Part shown: positions 23,298 to 34,178 of the stretch, piece after piece | How positions within the stretch are numbered: position 1 is the stretch's first letter | How the letters are laid out: every line of letters begins with the position of its first letter | NCBI RefSeq assembly: GCF_040712315.1 | Contig: NC_134015.1 | Location: 3,942,445 to 4,006,444 of the forward strand | DNA length: 64,000 nucleotides | Origin: Castanea sativa | Lineage: Eukaryota; Streptophyta; Magnoliopsida; Fagales; Fagaceae | Direction of reading: 5' to 3' | Position numbers and translations under genes: made by a program | Notes under the pieces: model-generated | What the model saw: the letters and a program-made list of their open reading frames with translations, nothing else | Told to the model about the DNA's origin: nothing | The model's database searches: none

Positions 23298-25230
23298 GCC
23301 TCTATGGCCATCTTGTCTATGGGTTTGACTGCTTTAATTATGTGTTGTTATATATGCTGTATATGCTAATGTTGCATGTAATTTGTGTAATTCGAACTAG
23401 TTTAATGAAATTTCTGGTTGTGTTTGGTTTGTCCTAAATCATATAAAATAATTTATTTTGCTAAGTTAATAATTATTTGTCTCGGGATTTCTCCAAAATT
23501 ATGGAACAATAGAAATCCAACTCAATTGAAATCGTTAGTGAGTGTATGGAATCATCATTGATTATCATTTTGACAACATGAAATTTGAGCTTTTTAAAAC
23601 TGGTTTAGCAATGTTTGTCTCCTAATCTCTCAAATGGACATGCGCAAAACAATTTTCTCTCTTTTTCTATACCAAAATCTATTTTAAAATTGGAAATTAT
23701 ATTTCAATATGCTTTCGCCATGTATCACTTCACTCAAGGTTAATTAAATTCATTTTTTTATTATCTCTTTTTGTTATATTTTATACATGAACCATATATT
23801 TGATTCTCTGTACAAAATTAAATTAAATTTTGTTAGTACTAATTCATTGAATTATTGCATTGAATATGTCTTCATTTGAGCAAGTTGAGACTAATAGTTG
23901 ATTATAATACAGTTGCAATGGACTAATAGTAATTAAGATAAATTAGAGCATATTGTTAAACGCTTTAAACTTTATATTATGGCCCCATTTTAATTTTATT
24001 TTGTAGATAATGTTTCTTTTATTTGTAAATAGGTTTTAGTTAGAATTGTATTAAAAAAAAATCAGTTTGAATATGATAAATAAGGGGGGGGGGAGGAAGA
24101 GAGAGAATAGAGAACTATTTTAATCTCACAAAAGATTTAATGATATATTTGTTACTTGAAACATTAAATTATAAGATAAATTTATATGAAAGCTCCAAGA
24201 ATTCACTAAAATAATAAATTTAAAAAATAATGAAATATGAATAGATCACAATGAAAATAATCATAATTATATTCAGGCTTTTGATGTAAACATTCTAATT
24301 TTTTTTTTTTTTCTAAATGCATGCCACTCATAAAATTTCACTAAACCACAAATGAAAAATGTCACTAAATTACAAGACTCATTATCTTTCATGTGAGTTA
24401 AGAAAGTAACAATAGACCATTGACATGATAAATTATGCTTCAATTTATCAAAATTTCATTAAACAAAATTATTTTCCTTAATTTATCAAAATTATGCTTC
24501 AATTTAGTGTTTCATTAAACAAAATTTCAATTTGTGGTATGAACAAAAATAAACATTGGCGGAAGTTTTAAGGAGCTCAAGCTGATAAAATATTTTTTTG
24601 ATAAAATTCGAGTTTAAGCAATCACTGATAACAGAATCTTCTACGAATTCTCAATTGAACATGAGTTTTACTTGGTATAGAATCAGTCTACCATATTCTT
24701 ACAGAACTTCCATCACTTGTAATAGCATCAATTCATTACATCACTCACCCTCCAAGTCATACTTTTACCTACCATATTTAGCAATTAAATACAATCTATA
24801 CCATGATTTTCTAAAAGCTTGCCGATACTTGTCTGCTCATGGATGGTGCATATTTTGCTGCTTTGCATACCATACATAGATTCAAAAGTCATTAGATCTA
24901 TGAGCCATCATCACATAATATGTGTGGATCCTGTTAGTGTCGGCTCTAGGACTAGGCCTAAGATTCCCATAAAAAAAAAAGGCTACACTCTCTTTATAAA
25001 AAAGCTTCATCCTCCTTATAAAAAAGCCAAAAATTTTATGATAACAATTGGTTTATAAAATAAAAAGGGTTTCTTTACTATTTTTCCGTTTCTAAAAAGT
25101 TTTTCAAAATATAAGATCAATAAAAATCCTAAATAGTGTAGAGAGCACGCGCACACACAGGACATGTAAATGTGTTTAATCATCAATAACGAATATTTTT
25201 CCTAATACAGCTTGAAATTTCAATTTTTAT
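23298..25230 (+). repeat. Array block Da (copy 1), downstream of class A
   Basis: It starts with the 3' UTR shared by class A genes (GCCATCTTGTCTATGGGTTT-like, then TTTAATGAAATTTCTGG as a candidate poly-A region) and aligns with 34179-36450 and parts of 49-50 and 54-57 kb. A G-run lies at 24065-24076. No gene; open frames at 24.6-25.06 kb are inside the repeat. Confidence 0.75.
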
Positions 25231-25236
25231 ACATCA

Positions 25237-25360
25237 AAAACTGATTGATGTCTTGGTCTGATGATAAAGAGCTATCATAAAAAATTGGTATATTAGTCTG
25301 ATGATAAAGAGCTATCATCAAAAGCAGACGCCATAGATTCGAAACCCTCTAAAAAAACAT
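25237..25360 (+). repeat. SINE 3' parts at a block junction
   Basis: Two partial copies of the SINE 3' half (CTTGGTCTGATGATAAAGAG twice) end GAAACCCTCTAAAAAAA. Left of it is Da sequence and right of it is the middle of a U block, so parts of both blocks are missing. The SINE lies exactly at the join. Confidence 0.65.
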
Positions 25361-26540
25361 TAGGCCATTATAGACAAAAAGTTTCTCCAAAAAAAAAAGG
25401 TCCTTACAAATAGAAGAAAAAGCCCAAGAAAATTTTTATCACACTAAAATTTTGAAAAAGATGTAACTTGAAACATTGATAATGGAACCATCATGCAAAT
25501 ATTTCAAAATAAGAAAATTTGAAAAGGAAATTATTAGACTTTATGTATTTGTATGCATGTGTGTGCATGTGTTTTTTTTTGGTTAATATATGAAGTTTTC
25601 TATTTTTATTAAATTTTTTATAATTTAAGTTTTTAATGACCATCCTAGAAAATATTCTTGGAGCATGATTTTTCTCCAATGAGTGCGAGCTCTTAACTAA
25701 TAAATTAATAAATACATCGAATTGATATCGACTTATAAATGAAAAAAAAAGTATTTGTTATACAATATTATAATTAATATTTTACTCATTATCTTGTGAG
25801 AGACCTAAACAGTAAAAGAAAGAATAAAAAAAATTATTTAAATAAAGTTGTAAAATAATAAAGTATTTAATATTAGGTGTATTATAAAATACGCAAGGTA
25901 TTCTCACAACAAAAATAAAAATAATATAAGATGTAAAAATAAATAAAGTAACATTTTAAGTTGTTAAAAATTAAACTTTTTAGCACATTTACGTTTGATA
26001 TCTGTTTATAAACTTAACTTTTAGTTTTTATGTATAACCTTTTAAAATCTTATTTTTTTCTCATATTTTTTTACAATAATTTTTAAGATATAAATATATT
26101 TTAACATATTTTCAAAAAAAAAATTAAATTAAATTCAATGAGCTTTTCCAAACACACATTATTGTGAATGATTGACAGATGACTCTCACTTGGTGTGACT
26201 ACGGACTTCAAGTTAGTATTGAATTCTCTTCAATCTGATAAAGCAGGAGAGAAAAACTTAAGAGTTAAGGCATGGGAAAGACTTGAGAGCTAAGGCGTGA
26301 ACATGTGGGGGAGAAAAAAAGAGGTAAAAAAAAAAAGTTAAAAGATTAAGGTCCATTTGGTATATTCACTCAAATAAATGTTTTGAGTTTTAAAAAAATA
26401 TTACACATATTTTTACATTTTTATTCGCACATATTTTTAAATATATATTTTCGGTTCTTAAATGCATTTACCAAACACCCCAAAACTCTCGCCTTTTTTT
26501 AATTAAAAAATTTAAAGGAAACTGTTCCATGTTTCTCTTC
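25361..26540 (+). repeat. Array block U (copy 3), shortened
   Basis: Only the right half of the U block is present, from the GTTTCTCC(A)n insertion onward. A MITE-like piece (GGTCCATTTGGTATATTC... inverted at the right end) lies at about 26350-26485. Confidence 0.65.
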
Positions 26541-28250
26541 TTTTTAAATCGGCCCAAAGAGAAGGCCATTTCATGCTTCTTTAGTCTGTACTCTATTCTC
26601 TGTACATCTCTAGCTCTCTTGCTTTCCTTATAACTTTACTCCATAGCCAAACGCTTTTGCAGGAGCGATCGAGAAAAATAGAGAGATCTCCCTCCATTCT
26701 TATCGCAAGAAGTGAGTGTCTCTGTGATCTCTCTCTCTCTATTTTGTGTAGTATTTTAGCTTGTGAATTGTTTGAATATCAGGTTTCACTTGAAGCATGC
26801 ATATGTAGTCAGTTAAACCTCTCTCATGAAAGGGGTCATTACTCTTTCTAGTAACATGTTTGATATCTGCTACAAAATTTTGTTTATATAATGGGCACGT
26901 ACTTTTATTTGATGTGTACTTAATGCTTTTAGAATAGCTTGTACATACACTAAATTTCAATCTTTCACTCTCTACAGCTAACTTGCCAAAGAATTGAATT
27001 AGTTTAAAAACTGAAAATTATTGCTTAAATTACTGTACCAAATGGCCCACCGTTTCTAAAACATTGCCTCAGAATATTCCCATCCAAGATTAAAAACAAA
27101 TTCTATTTTACAATTTTAAAATTTATTTTATCTATTTTCCTGCCTTATTTTACAAATCTCCTAACACCTTAATTTTTATTTTTACATATAATTCATTAAA
27201 ATAATATAAAATTCAACATTAAACAATATAAACAATTCACTTTCATCTCTTTCCTCTTCCTTTTCCTGTCTCTCTCCGATAAAGCCACACAACCACCTTC
27301 CACCAAAACTCAGCCACAAACACCAATTCTTCACCACCAAATTATCCCCAAAAAAAAAAAAAAAAATTCCACCACCACCACAATTAATACCCATCCCAAA
27401 ATCAAACCCAACAGCAAAAAAAAAAAAAAAAAAAACCCATCAACCAAACAACCACGGCAGCCACTATCCCAACAGGCCACAACCACCACCACCATCAACG
27501 ACAACCAAAATCACAGAGAGGGAGACCCAAACGAGACAGAGAGAGACGTCAACAACCACTGCTGCTAAACCTAGCCAACACCGAAACCCCCCACCAAACC
27601 AACCATCACCGAAACCCACTCAAACAACCACCACCCCACCGCAACCACCAAAAAAAAAAAAACCCATCAACCCCACGGTCCCCACCACCACCTACAATAC
27701 ACAAAAACCCACAAAACTGACCAAACCATGCTCAGAAAATCTACACCAATCTACAAAAACCCACAAAACCAATCTACACCGACCCAACCACGCTCAACCA
27801 ACAGACCCAAACCTTGCTCAGCCCACGGACCCACCTCACGCTCAGCCACCGCTGATCTACACCTATCTGAGGGAGAGAGCAAGGTCTAAGAGAGAGAAGA
27901 GAGAGCAAGGTCATAGAAAGGGAGAGAGGGAACGGTTGGCAAGAGAGAGAGATGAGATAGAGAATGAGGAGAGAGAATGTATTTTTTTAATTTATATGGA
28001 GAGAGAGAATAAAATATTTTTTTTGGTTTTACATTCATTGCTACAGTAAGTTCTATATTTAAGAACTGACTGTTTTGGGTTGTAAATTTTTTTAGAAATA
28101 CATACCCGGATGGAGCTGTGTTTTTGGCTGGTTGGTGGGCAAAATAGCAACTGAGTAACTGGGGGTGTAAACAACCCCCCACCAATGCTATAATGCTTAG
28201 CGCATTTGTTAGATTTTTCCTTTATTATATGAGTTTCTTTTTATGCACAG
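26541..28250 (+). promoter_or_regulatory. Class A promoter, noncoding exon 1 and long 5'-UTR intron (gene at 28.3 kb)
   Basis: TTTTTAAATC then GGCCCA (26541-26556), conserved leader, donor GTGAGT at 26712, acceptor TATGCACAG ending at 28250. The intron (1.54 kb) holds a 1.1 kb repeat insertion. The exon joins to GCAACACTGG before the ATG. Confidence 0.6.
27040..28200. repeat. 1.1 kb repeat inserted in the 5'-UTR intron
   Basis: It is very rich in ACC/CCA on one strand in its middle (27300-27850), then GA-rich, ending near GGGGGTGTAAACAACCCCCC. Copies lie in the introns at 46.9-47.93 kb and, shortened, 52.96-53.43 kb, but not in the introns at 22 and 33 kb. Open frames here are low-complexity and not genes. 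Confidence 0.65.
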
Positions 28251-28276
28251 GCAACACTGGTTTGAATTAATTCAAC

Positions 28277-28990
28277 ATGATGAACCTCATACCACTATCA
28301 TTCCTGTCAAAAATGGGTATCTATGACATTGAAATAGGAGGTGCAAACGTTAAGGTAAGCGTAGTCGATAATCCTGCTTTGCTTGGTGCTAAGATGGATG
28401 AATTAAGATCTTCATTACAAACTTCAGAAAGGCAAGTTGTTGGACTCGATGTTAAGTTTGTCAAAACTGATGTTGGGAATTTGATGATCCCACCACTGCA
28501 TGATAAAGGCAAGTTTTTGCTTCTTTGTGTTGGGAGTCATTGCTTGATGATCCAACTACCCAACCCGGAGACCATCATATCTAACACCCTTGGGCAGTTT
28601 CTGTCTGATGAGACTATTTGTTTTCTGGGTATCGGAATGAGCAAAATAGTTTCGGAGCTAGTATATTATTATCCACAGCACGGACAAAACCTTACAGGCT
28701 CTACAGCAGGAATAATATCAAGCGGTACATTTGCACAAGCAAGGCAATCTGTAAATTTTAAAACAGGGGTTGAAGTAGGCTTTTTGGCTGCTAAAATTTT
28801 GAAGAAACCGAATGTTGAGAATCATGGATTAGCGGAGTTGGCAGGTGAAGTTGGAATGGATATAAAGGAACCAATTGGTGAATGTCCTGACTGGAATGCT
28901 AAGGTGTTCTCAAATGAAGAGGTCAAGTATGCAGTGCACAATGCCTATACTTCTTATGTTATTGGGAATAAGCTCTTTGATATGCTCTAA
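28277..28990 (+). CDS. WRN-like 3'-5' exonuclease-fold protein, class A, 237 aa (inactive motifs)
   Basis: Single coding exon behind a leader intron. Motif I is GLDVK (Asp58 kept, Lys60 where Glu is needed), motif II FLGIGMSKIVSEL lacks the Asp, and motif III is YAVHNAY (Tyr218 kept, Asn222 for Asp). Between motif II and the GVEVGFLAAKILKK block lies a Tyr/Gly/Ser-rich loop of about 30 residues, the most variable part among copies. The frame is intact, with a 3' UTR like its siblings. Family members of this size act on DNA or RNA ends, but with three acidic ligands missing this one most likely does not. Confidence 0.9.
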   Translation: MMNLIPLSFLSKMGIYDIEIGGANVKVSVVDNPALLGAKMDELRSSLQTSERQVVGLDVKFVKTDVGNLMIPPLHDKGKFLLLCVGSHCLMIQLPNPETIISNTLGQFLSDETICFLGIGMSKIVSELVYYYPQHGQNLTGSTAGIISSGTFAQARQSVNFKTGVEVGFLAAKILKKPNVENHGLAELAGEVGMDIKEPIGECPDWNAKVFSNEEVKYAVHNAYTSYVIGNKLFDML

Positions 28991-29960
28991 GCCTCTGAGG
29001 CCATCTTGTCTATGGGTTTGACTGCTTTAACTCTGTGTAATTCGAACTACTTTAATGAAATTACTGGTTGTGGTTGGTTTGTCCTAAATCATATATAATA
29101 ATTTATTCTGCTCCAATCTTCTCGTAGTGGAAGGTCTCAGAATTTCTAAGTTAATAATTATTTGTCTTGGGTTTTCTCCAAAATTGTGGAACAATAGAAA
29201 TCCAACTCAATTGAAATCATCAATGATTGTATCGAATCATCATTGATTATCATTTTGACAACTTGAAATTTCAACTTTTGTAAGTTATAGCACACAGTAG
29301 ATTGTCAATGTTTGGCTCCTAATCTCTCATATGGACATGCGCCAAACAATTTCTCTCTTTCTCTATACCAAAATCAATTTTGGAAATTATGTTTCAACTT
29401 GCCTTCACCATGTATCACTTTACTCAAGGTTAATTAAATTCACTTTCTATTATTATCTCTTTTTGTTATATTTTATACATGAACCATATATTTGATTCTC
29501 GGTACAAAATTAATTTTAATTTTGTTAGTACTAATTCATTGAATTATGCGTTGAATCTGTCGTCATTTGAGCAAGTTGAGACTAATAGGTGATAATAATA
29601 ATAAAGTTATAATGGACTAATAGTGCATAAGATAAATTAGATTATATTGTTAGAGGGCAGGAAGAGAGAGAATAGAGAACCGTTCTCATTTTAATATGAT
29701 AAATTTGTTACTTTGAACATTAAAATATAAGATAAAATTTATATGAAAGCTTCAAGAATTCATTAAAATAATGAAATATGAAAAGATCACAATGAAAATA
29801 ATCATAATGATATCCAGGCTTTTGATATAACCATTCTAAATTCTTTTTTCTAAATGCATGTCACTTACAAAATTTCACTAAACTACGAATGGAAAATATT
29901 GCTAAATTACAAAACTCATTATCTTTTATGTGAGTTAAGAAGTAACAATAGACCATTGAG
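28991..29960 (+). repeat. Array block Da (copy 2), shortened
   Basis: 3' UTR and spacer aligned with 23298 onward. The G-run present in other copies is missing (29655). It ends where repeat R begins. Confidence 0.7.
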
Positions 29961-29964
29961 ATGA

Positions 29965-30400
29965 TAGATCAGTACATAACAATAATGTTTCATACCAGTT
30001 CAGATACTAGCTGTATCAAAACTTGTTTTGGCTGTACTGAAGATTATTATATCAAATTTCAGCCGGTAAATGCATATCAGCCAAAATTAGACAAACACTT
30101 TCCTTTGTATTTTTTCTTACCTTGATATCAAATATGTCCCCCATTAGTATCTGACCCCTTTCTCTCCTCCGCTTCTTTTTCTTTGTTTGTGCTTTACTTT
30201 TTCAAATTTCCAACTTTGCATATGTCTTCGGCATTGCACCGTTGCATGTTCTCCATCTCTCTCTTACTGTCTCTTTAATGTTTTCTATTCCTTTCTTTTA
30301 TTATATTCTTAGAGGAATCGTGTCAAAGATGATAAAATAGCTAATTAAAACACAAAACACTAAAAAAAACTCACTACTATAAATGAAAGGTGCCAAAAAT
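29965..30400 (+). repeat. Repeat R (copy 3)
   Basis: GATCAGTACATAACAATAATG and the following TTTCAGCC/CT-rich parts match the other R copies. Confidence 0.65.
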
Positions 30401-30467
30401 CAAATTCTTTTTCTTTGGCACTTTATTGTTGCTTGATGGTAAACACACCAAATTGTTTTATTTAAAG

Positions 30468-30498
<31 letters not shown>

Positions 30499-32147
30499 GG
30501 AGATTTAATATAATTTATGTCACATGAATCGAGAAAGCTTGGGGAATTATTGTTAGTGGTATTGTGGCATATAGTTTGTATGTTACATAGACCACTTAAT
30601 TAATATGTATGAATTGATAGGTTAGAATTTCATATCCATGATCTTACCACACAAGATGTGGCTTACGGTAGGAGTCTTTATATCAGCACTCAGAGAGGAG
30701 TGGTTTAAGCGATAGTACCAACAAGGCCCGTATGGTACATGTGGTATTACGTATTGCCATCACATGGCGTGAGATCGATGAGCCCATACTAGAGATCTCC
30801 TTTTTTATTCAGCACTATGTGTGTGTGTGTGTGTGATCTTGAGGCTCCAATCAGTGCTCCCCATGTGTCACTTTCTTAGTGATTAATTACCATGATTAAT
30901 AATTGAAAATTTTCACTTTAAGTCGAATTGTTATGCTAGACATGGGTAAAGTGTAGAATCTATTTGGACATGGGTAAAGTGTAGAATCTATTTGGACATG
31001 GGATGGTTAATTCCTACTTTAGGACAGGAGTGGTAAATCCATTGCACTAGCGGCTACATGTTGAGTCTAGGTGGTGACATGACCACCGGACATGGAAAAC
31101 AAAATAATTATTGTATATGAATTTTATGAATTTTCAGCCTTAAAAAATATTTGGGATTACCCTAAATTTTTTTGGGCTCAACATAATTATACCTTGGACA
31201 AAATTTGGCAACAAACTTGATTGTTGACTAAGGCTATAACTCCACTCAATATTTTATTTATTTATTTACTAAATGTGAATTTTGACAAATCTATCATTGG
31301 ATTAAATTTTCTTCTTATGCCTTTCATACTTGCAAAATTTCAAGAAGATCAAGTATCAATAGTTATGTCATTAGTCAAATCTTAAAATTTCGAGTTTTTA
31401 CCGTCTAAAATTTTACATAAAAAATAAGTTTATGGATCAAATAGTAAATAACATTTGATTGACATGAAATTTGACATGTGTTCTAAGAATAAGAAGAACA
31501 TGCAATTCAACATTTAGATTTTCAAAATATCTAGCACTGTTAATTTGTTTAGTAAGAGTTGCAGCCTTAGGCTACAACTTCGTATATAGCCAAAATTTTC
31601 CTTAAATTTTGATCCCCTTACCAATGTATTATGTCTTTACAAACAAATAGTTTTTAAAAAAAAATAAAATGTCCTTACAAACAAAAGAAAAAGCCCAAGA
31701 AAATTTTTATCATAATAAAATTTTGAAAAAAATGTAACTTAAAACATTGATAATGAGACTATCATGCAAATATTTCAAAGCAAGAAAATTGTAAGAATTT
31801 ATGTATTTGTGTGTGTGTGTGTGTTTTGTCAATATATGACGTTCTATTTTTATCAAATTTTATATAATTTAAATTTTTTAATGACCATCCTAGAAAATAT
31901 TCGTGGAGCATGATTTTTCTCCGATGAGTGCGAGCTCTTAACTAATAAATAAATAAATACATTGACTTGATATCAATTTATAAATGAAAAGAAAAAGTAT
32001 TTGTTATACAATATTACAATTAATATTTTACTCATTATCCTTTGAGAGACTTGAGCGGTAAAAGGAAGAATAAAAAAAGAATATTTAAGTGAAGTTGAAA
32101 AATAATAGAGTATTTAATTTTTGGTGTATTATAAAGTAGGGTGTTCT

Positions 32148-32186
<39 letters not shown>

Positions 32187-32600
32187 GGCTGTTAAATTAG
32201 ATAAACTTACTTTTTAAGTTGTTAAAAGTTAGATTTTTTAGCAAATTTACATTTAATATCAGTTTATAAGTTCAGCTTTTAGTTTTTATGTACAACATTT
32301 TAAAACAAATTTTCCCACGTATACTTACTTTTTTCAAAAATTTTCAAGATATAAAAATATTTTAGTATATTTTTAGCAAAAGGTTATATGAGCTGTTCTC
32401 AACTGCACACGATCTGAATGACGGATAGATGACCCTCACTTGGAGTAACTACGGACTTGAAGTAAATATTGAATAGTCTTCAATCTGATAAAGCAACAGA
32501 GAAAGACTTAAAGTTAAGACATGGGCACATGTGGAGGAGAAAAAAAGAGGTTAAAAAAAACTATAAAAAATTAAAAGTTAAAACGGGATTGTTCCTTTTT
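30401..32600 (+). repeat. Array block U (copy 4)
   Basis: GA-repeat (30466-30500), AATCGAGAAAGC marker, MITE M1 at about 31196-31608, (TAA)n at 32150-32182. No gene. Confidence 0.75.
30646..30834. mobile_element. Short retroposon-like insertion ending in (GT)n
   Basis: It interrupts the U block between TCCATGATCTT and GATCTTGAGG, a site seen empty at about 16640 and 43865. Content starts ACCACACAAGATGTGG and ends in GT repeats. The copy at 50547-50713 keeps a clean 11-bp duplication. I do not recognise the family. Confidence 0.55.
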
Positions 32601-32614
32601 TTTTTTTTTTCTCT

Positions 32615-33510
32615 TCTTTTTAAATGGTTCCAAAGATAAAGGCAACTTTATGCTTCTTTCAATATATTTTTCTTTCAACGCCCTCTCTCTCTCTTTAGTG
32701 TGTACTCTGTACATCTCTCTCTCTCTCTCTCTCCCTATAACTATACTCTATAGCTAGCCAAACGTTCTTGCAGGAGCGATCGAGAAAGATAGAGAGATCT
32801 CTCTCCATTCTTATCCCAAGAAGTGAGTGTCTCTGTGATCTCTCTCTCTCTCTCTCTCTCTCTCGTGTAGTATTTTAGCTTGTGAATTGTTTGAAAATAG
32901 AGCTGTATGTTGCTCACTTTGCATATCAGGTTTCATTTGAAGCATGCATTAATGTAGTCAATTAAACCTCTCTCATGGAAGAATTCGTTACTCTTTCCAG
33001 TAACATGTTTGATATCTGCTACAAAATTTAGTTTATACTAATACTATATGGGCTCATACTTTTATTTGATGTGTACGTAATTGGTTTAAAATAGCTAATG
33101 TAAACACTAAATTTCAATCTTTCACTCTCTACCGCTAGCTTGCCAAATAATTGAAGTAGTTTTTAGTGCTAGAAATGAAGAAAGATCAAATTTGGTTTTA
33201 GTTCTATGATTGATTGGCTTATCAAATTTGCTACTGTTGACTTGAAATAGATATTATAGTTGCCACCAAAATGATTTACACTTTATGTCAATTTAATTTC
33301 CCCCATTGAACTGATATTCTTATTGGGCTTGGTTAATAGGTCTTATCAGAATATTTGTTAATTAATCATTTAAAATTAATTATATATAAATATAAATAAA
33401 TATTTAAAAAATTAGTTTTTTTTTTCCATAAATTTTAAAAAAAAATGTAGTTTCTAAAACAATGCTGTGTTAACTTGTCCCTTTATTCTGGCTTTTATTT
33501 TTATGTACAG
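32615..33510 (+). promoter_or_regulatory. Class A promoter, noncoding exon 1 and 5'-UTR intron (gene at 33.5 kb)
   Basis: TTTTTAAATGG (32615-32625, without a clean GGCCCA), conserved leader with a CT tract, donor GTGAGT at 32823, acceptor TATGTACAG ending at 33510. It is the shortest of the five introns (688 bp). Confidence 0.6.
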
Positions 33511-33536
33511 GCAACACTGGTTTGAATTAGTTCAAC

Positions 33537-34178
33537 ATGATCAACATCATACCACTATCATTTCTGTCAAAAATGGGTTTGTATGACATTGAAATACACG
33601 GTGCAAACGTTAAGGTAAGCTTAGTCGAAAATCTTGCTTTGGTTGATGCTAAGATAGATGAGTTCAGATCTTCATTACAAACTTCCGAAAGGCAAGTTGT
33701 TGGACTCGACATTAAGTTTGTTAAAACTGATGGGAATTTAAATAAAGGCAAGTTTTTGCTTCTTTGTGTTGGGAGTCATTGCTTGATGATACAATTACCT
33801 GACTCGAAGGTCGTAACTGATACCCTCAGGCAGTTTCTGTCTGATGAGAGTATTTGTTTTCTGGGTACCGGAATGAGCGAGAAAGTTACGGAACTAGGCT
33901 GCCTTTATTTTTACGATTATGAAGAAGGAACGCAACGTGTAAATTGTAACACAGGTGTTGAAGTAGGCTATTTGGTTGCTAAAATTCTGAAGAAACCCAA
34001 TGTTGAGCAGTATGGATTACCGGAGCTGGCTGGTGAAGTTGGAATGGATATAAAGGAACCAGTTAGTGAATGTCCTGACTGGAATGCTAAGGTGTTCTCA
34101 CATGAAGATGTCAAGTATGCACTGCACAATGCCTATTCTTCTTATGTTATTGGGAATAAGGCCTTGGATATGCTCTAA
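33537..34178 (+). CDS. WRN-like 3'-5' exonuclease-fold protein, class A, 213 aa (inactive motifs)
   Basis: Motif I GLDIK (Asp58, Lys60), motif II FLGTGMSEKVTEL without Asp, motif III YALHNAY (Tyr194, Asn198). The variable loop is short (Tyr-Phe-Tyr-Asp-Tyr-Glu-Glu-Gly type), which explains the smaller size. There are no lesions. Conserved blocks are as in the others (LLLCVGSHCLMIQLP, GEVGMDIKEP, DWNAKVFS). Same leader and 3' UTR; very likely transcribed in the same way as its sisters. Confidence 0.9.
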   Translation: MINIIPLSFLSKMGLYDIEIHGANVKVSLVENLALVDAKIDEFRSSLQTSERQVVGLDIKFVKTDGNLNKGKFLLLCVGSHCLMIQLPDSKVVTDTLRQFLSDESICFLGTGMSEKVTELGCLYFYDYEEGTQRVNCNTGVEVGYLVAKILKKPNVEQYGLPELAGEVGMDIKEPVSECPDWNAKVFSHEDVKYALHNAYSSYVIGNKALDML

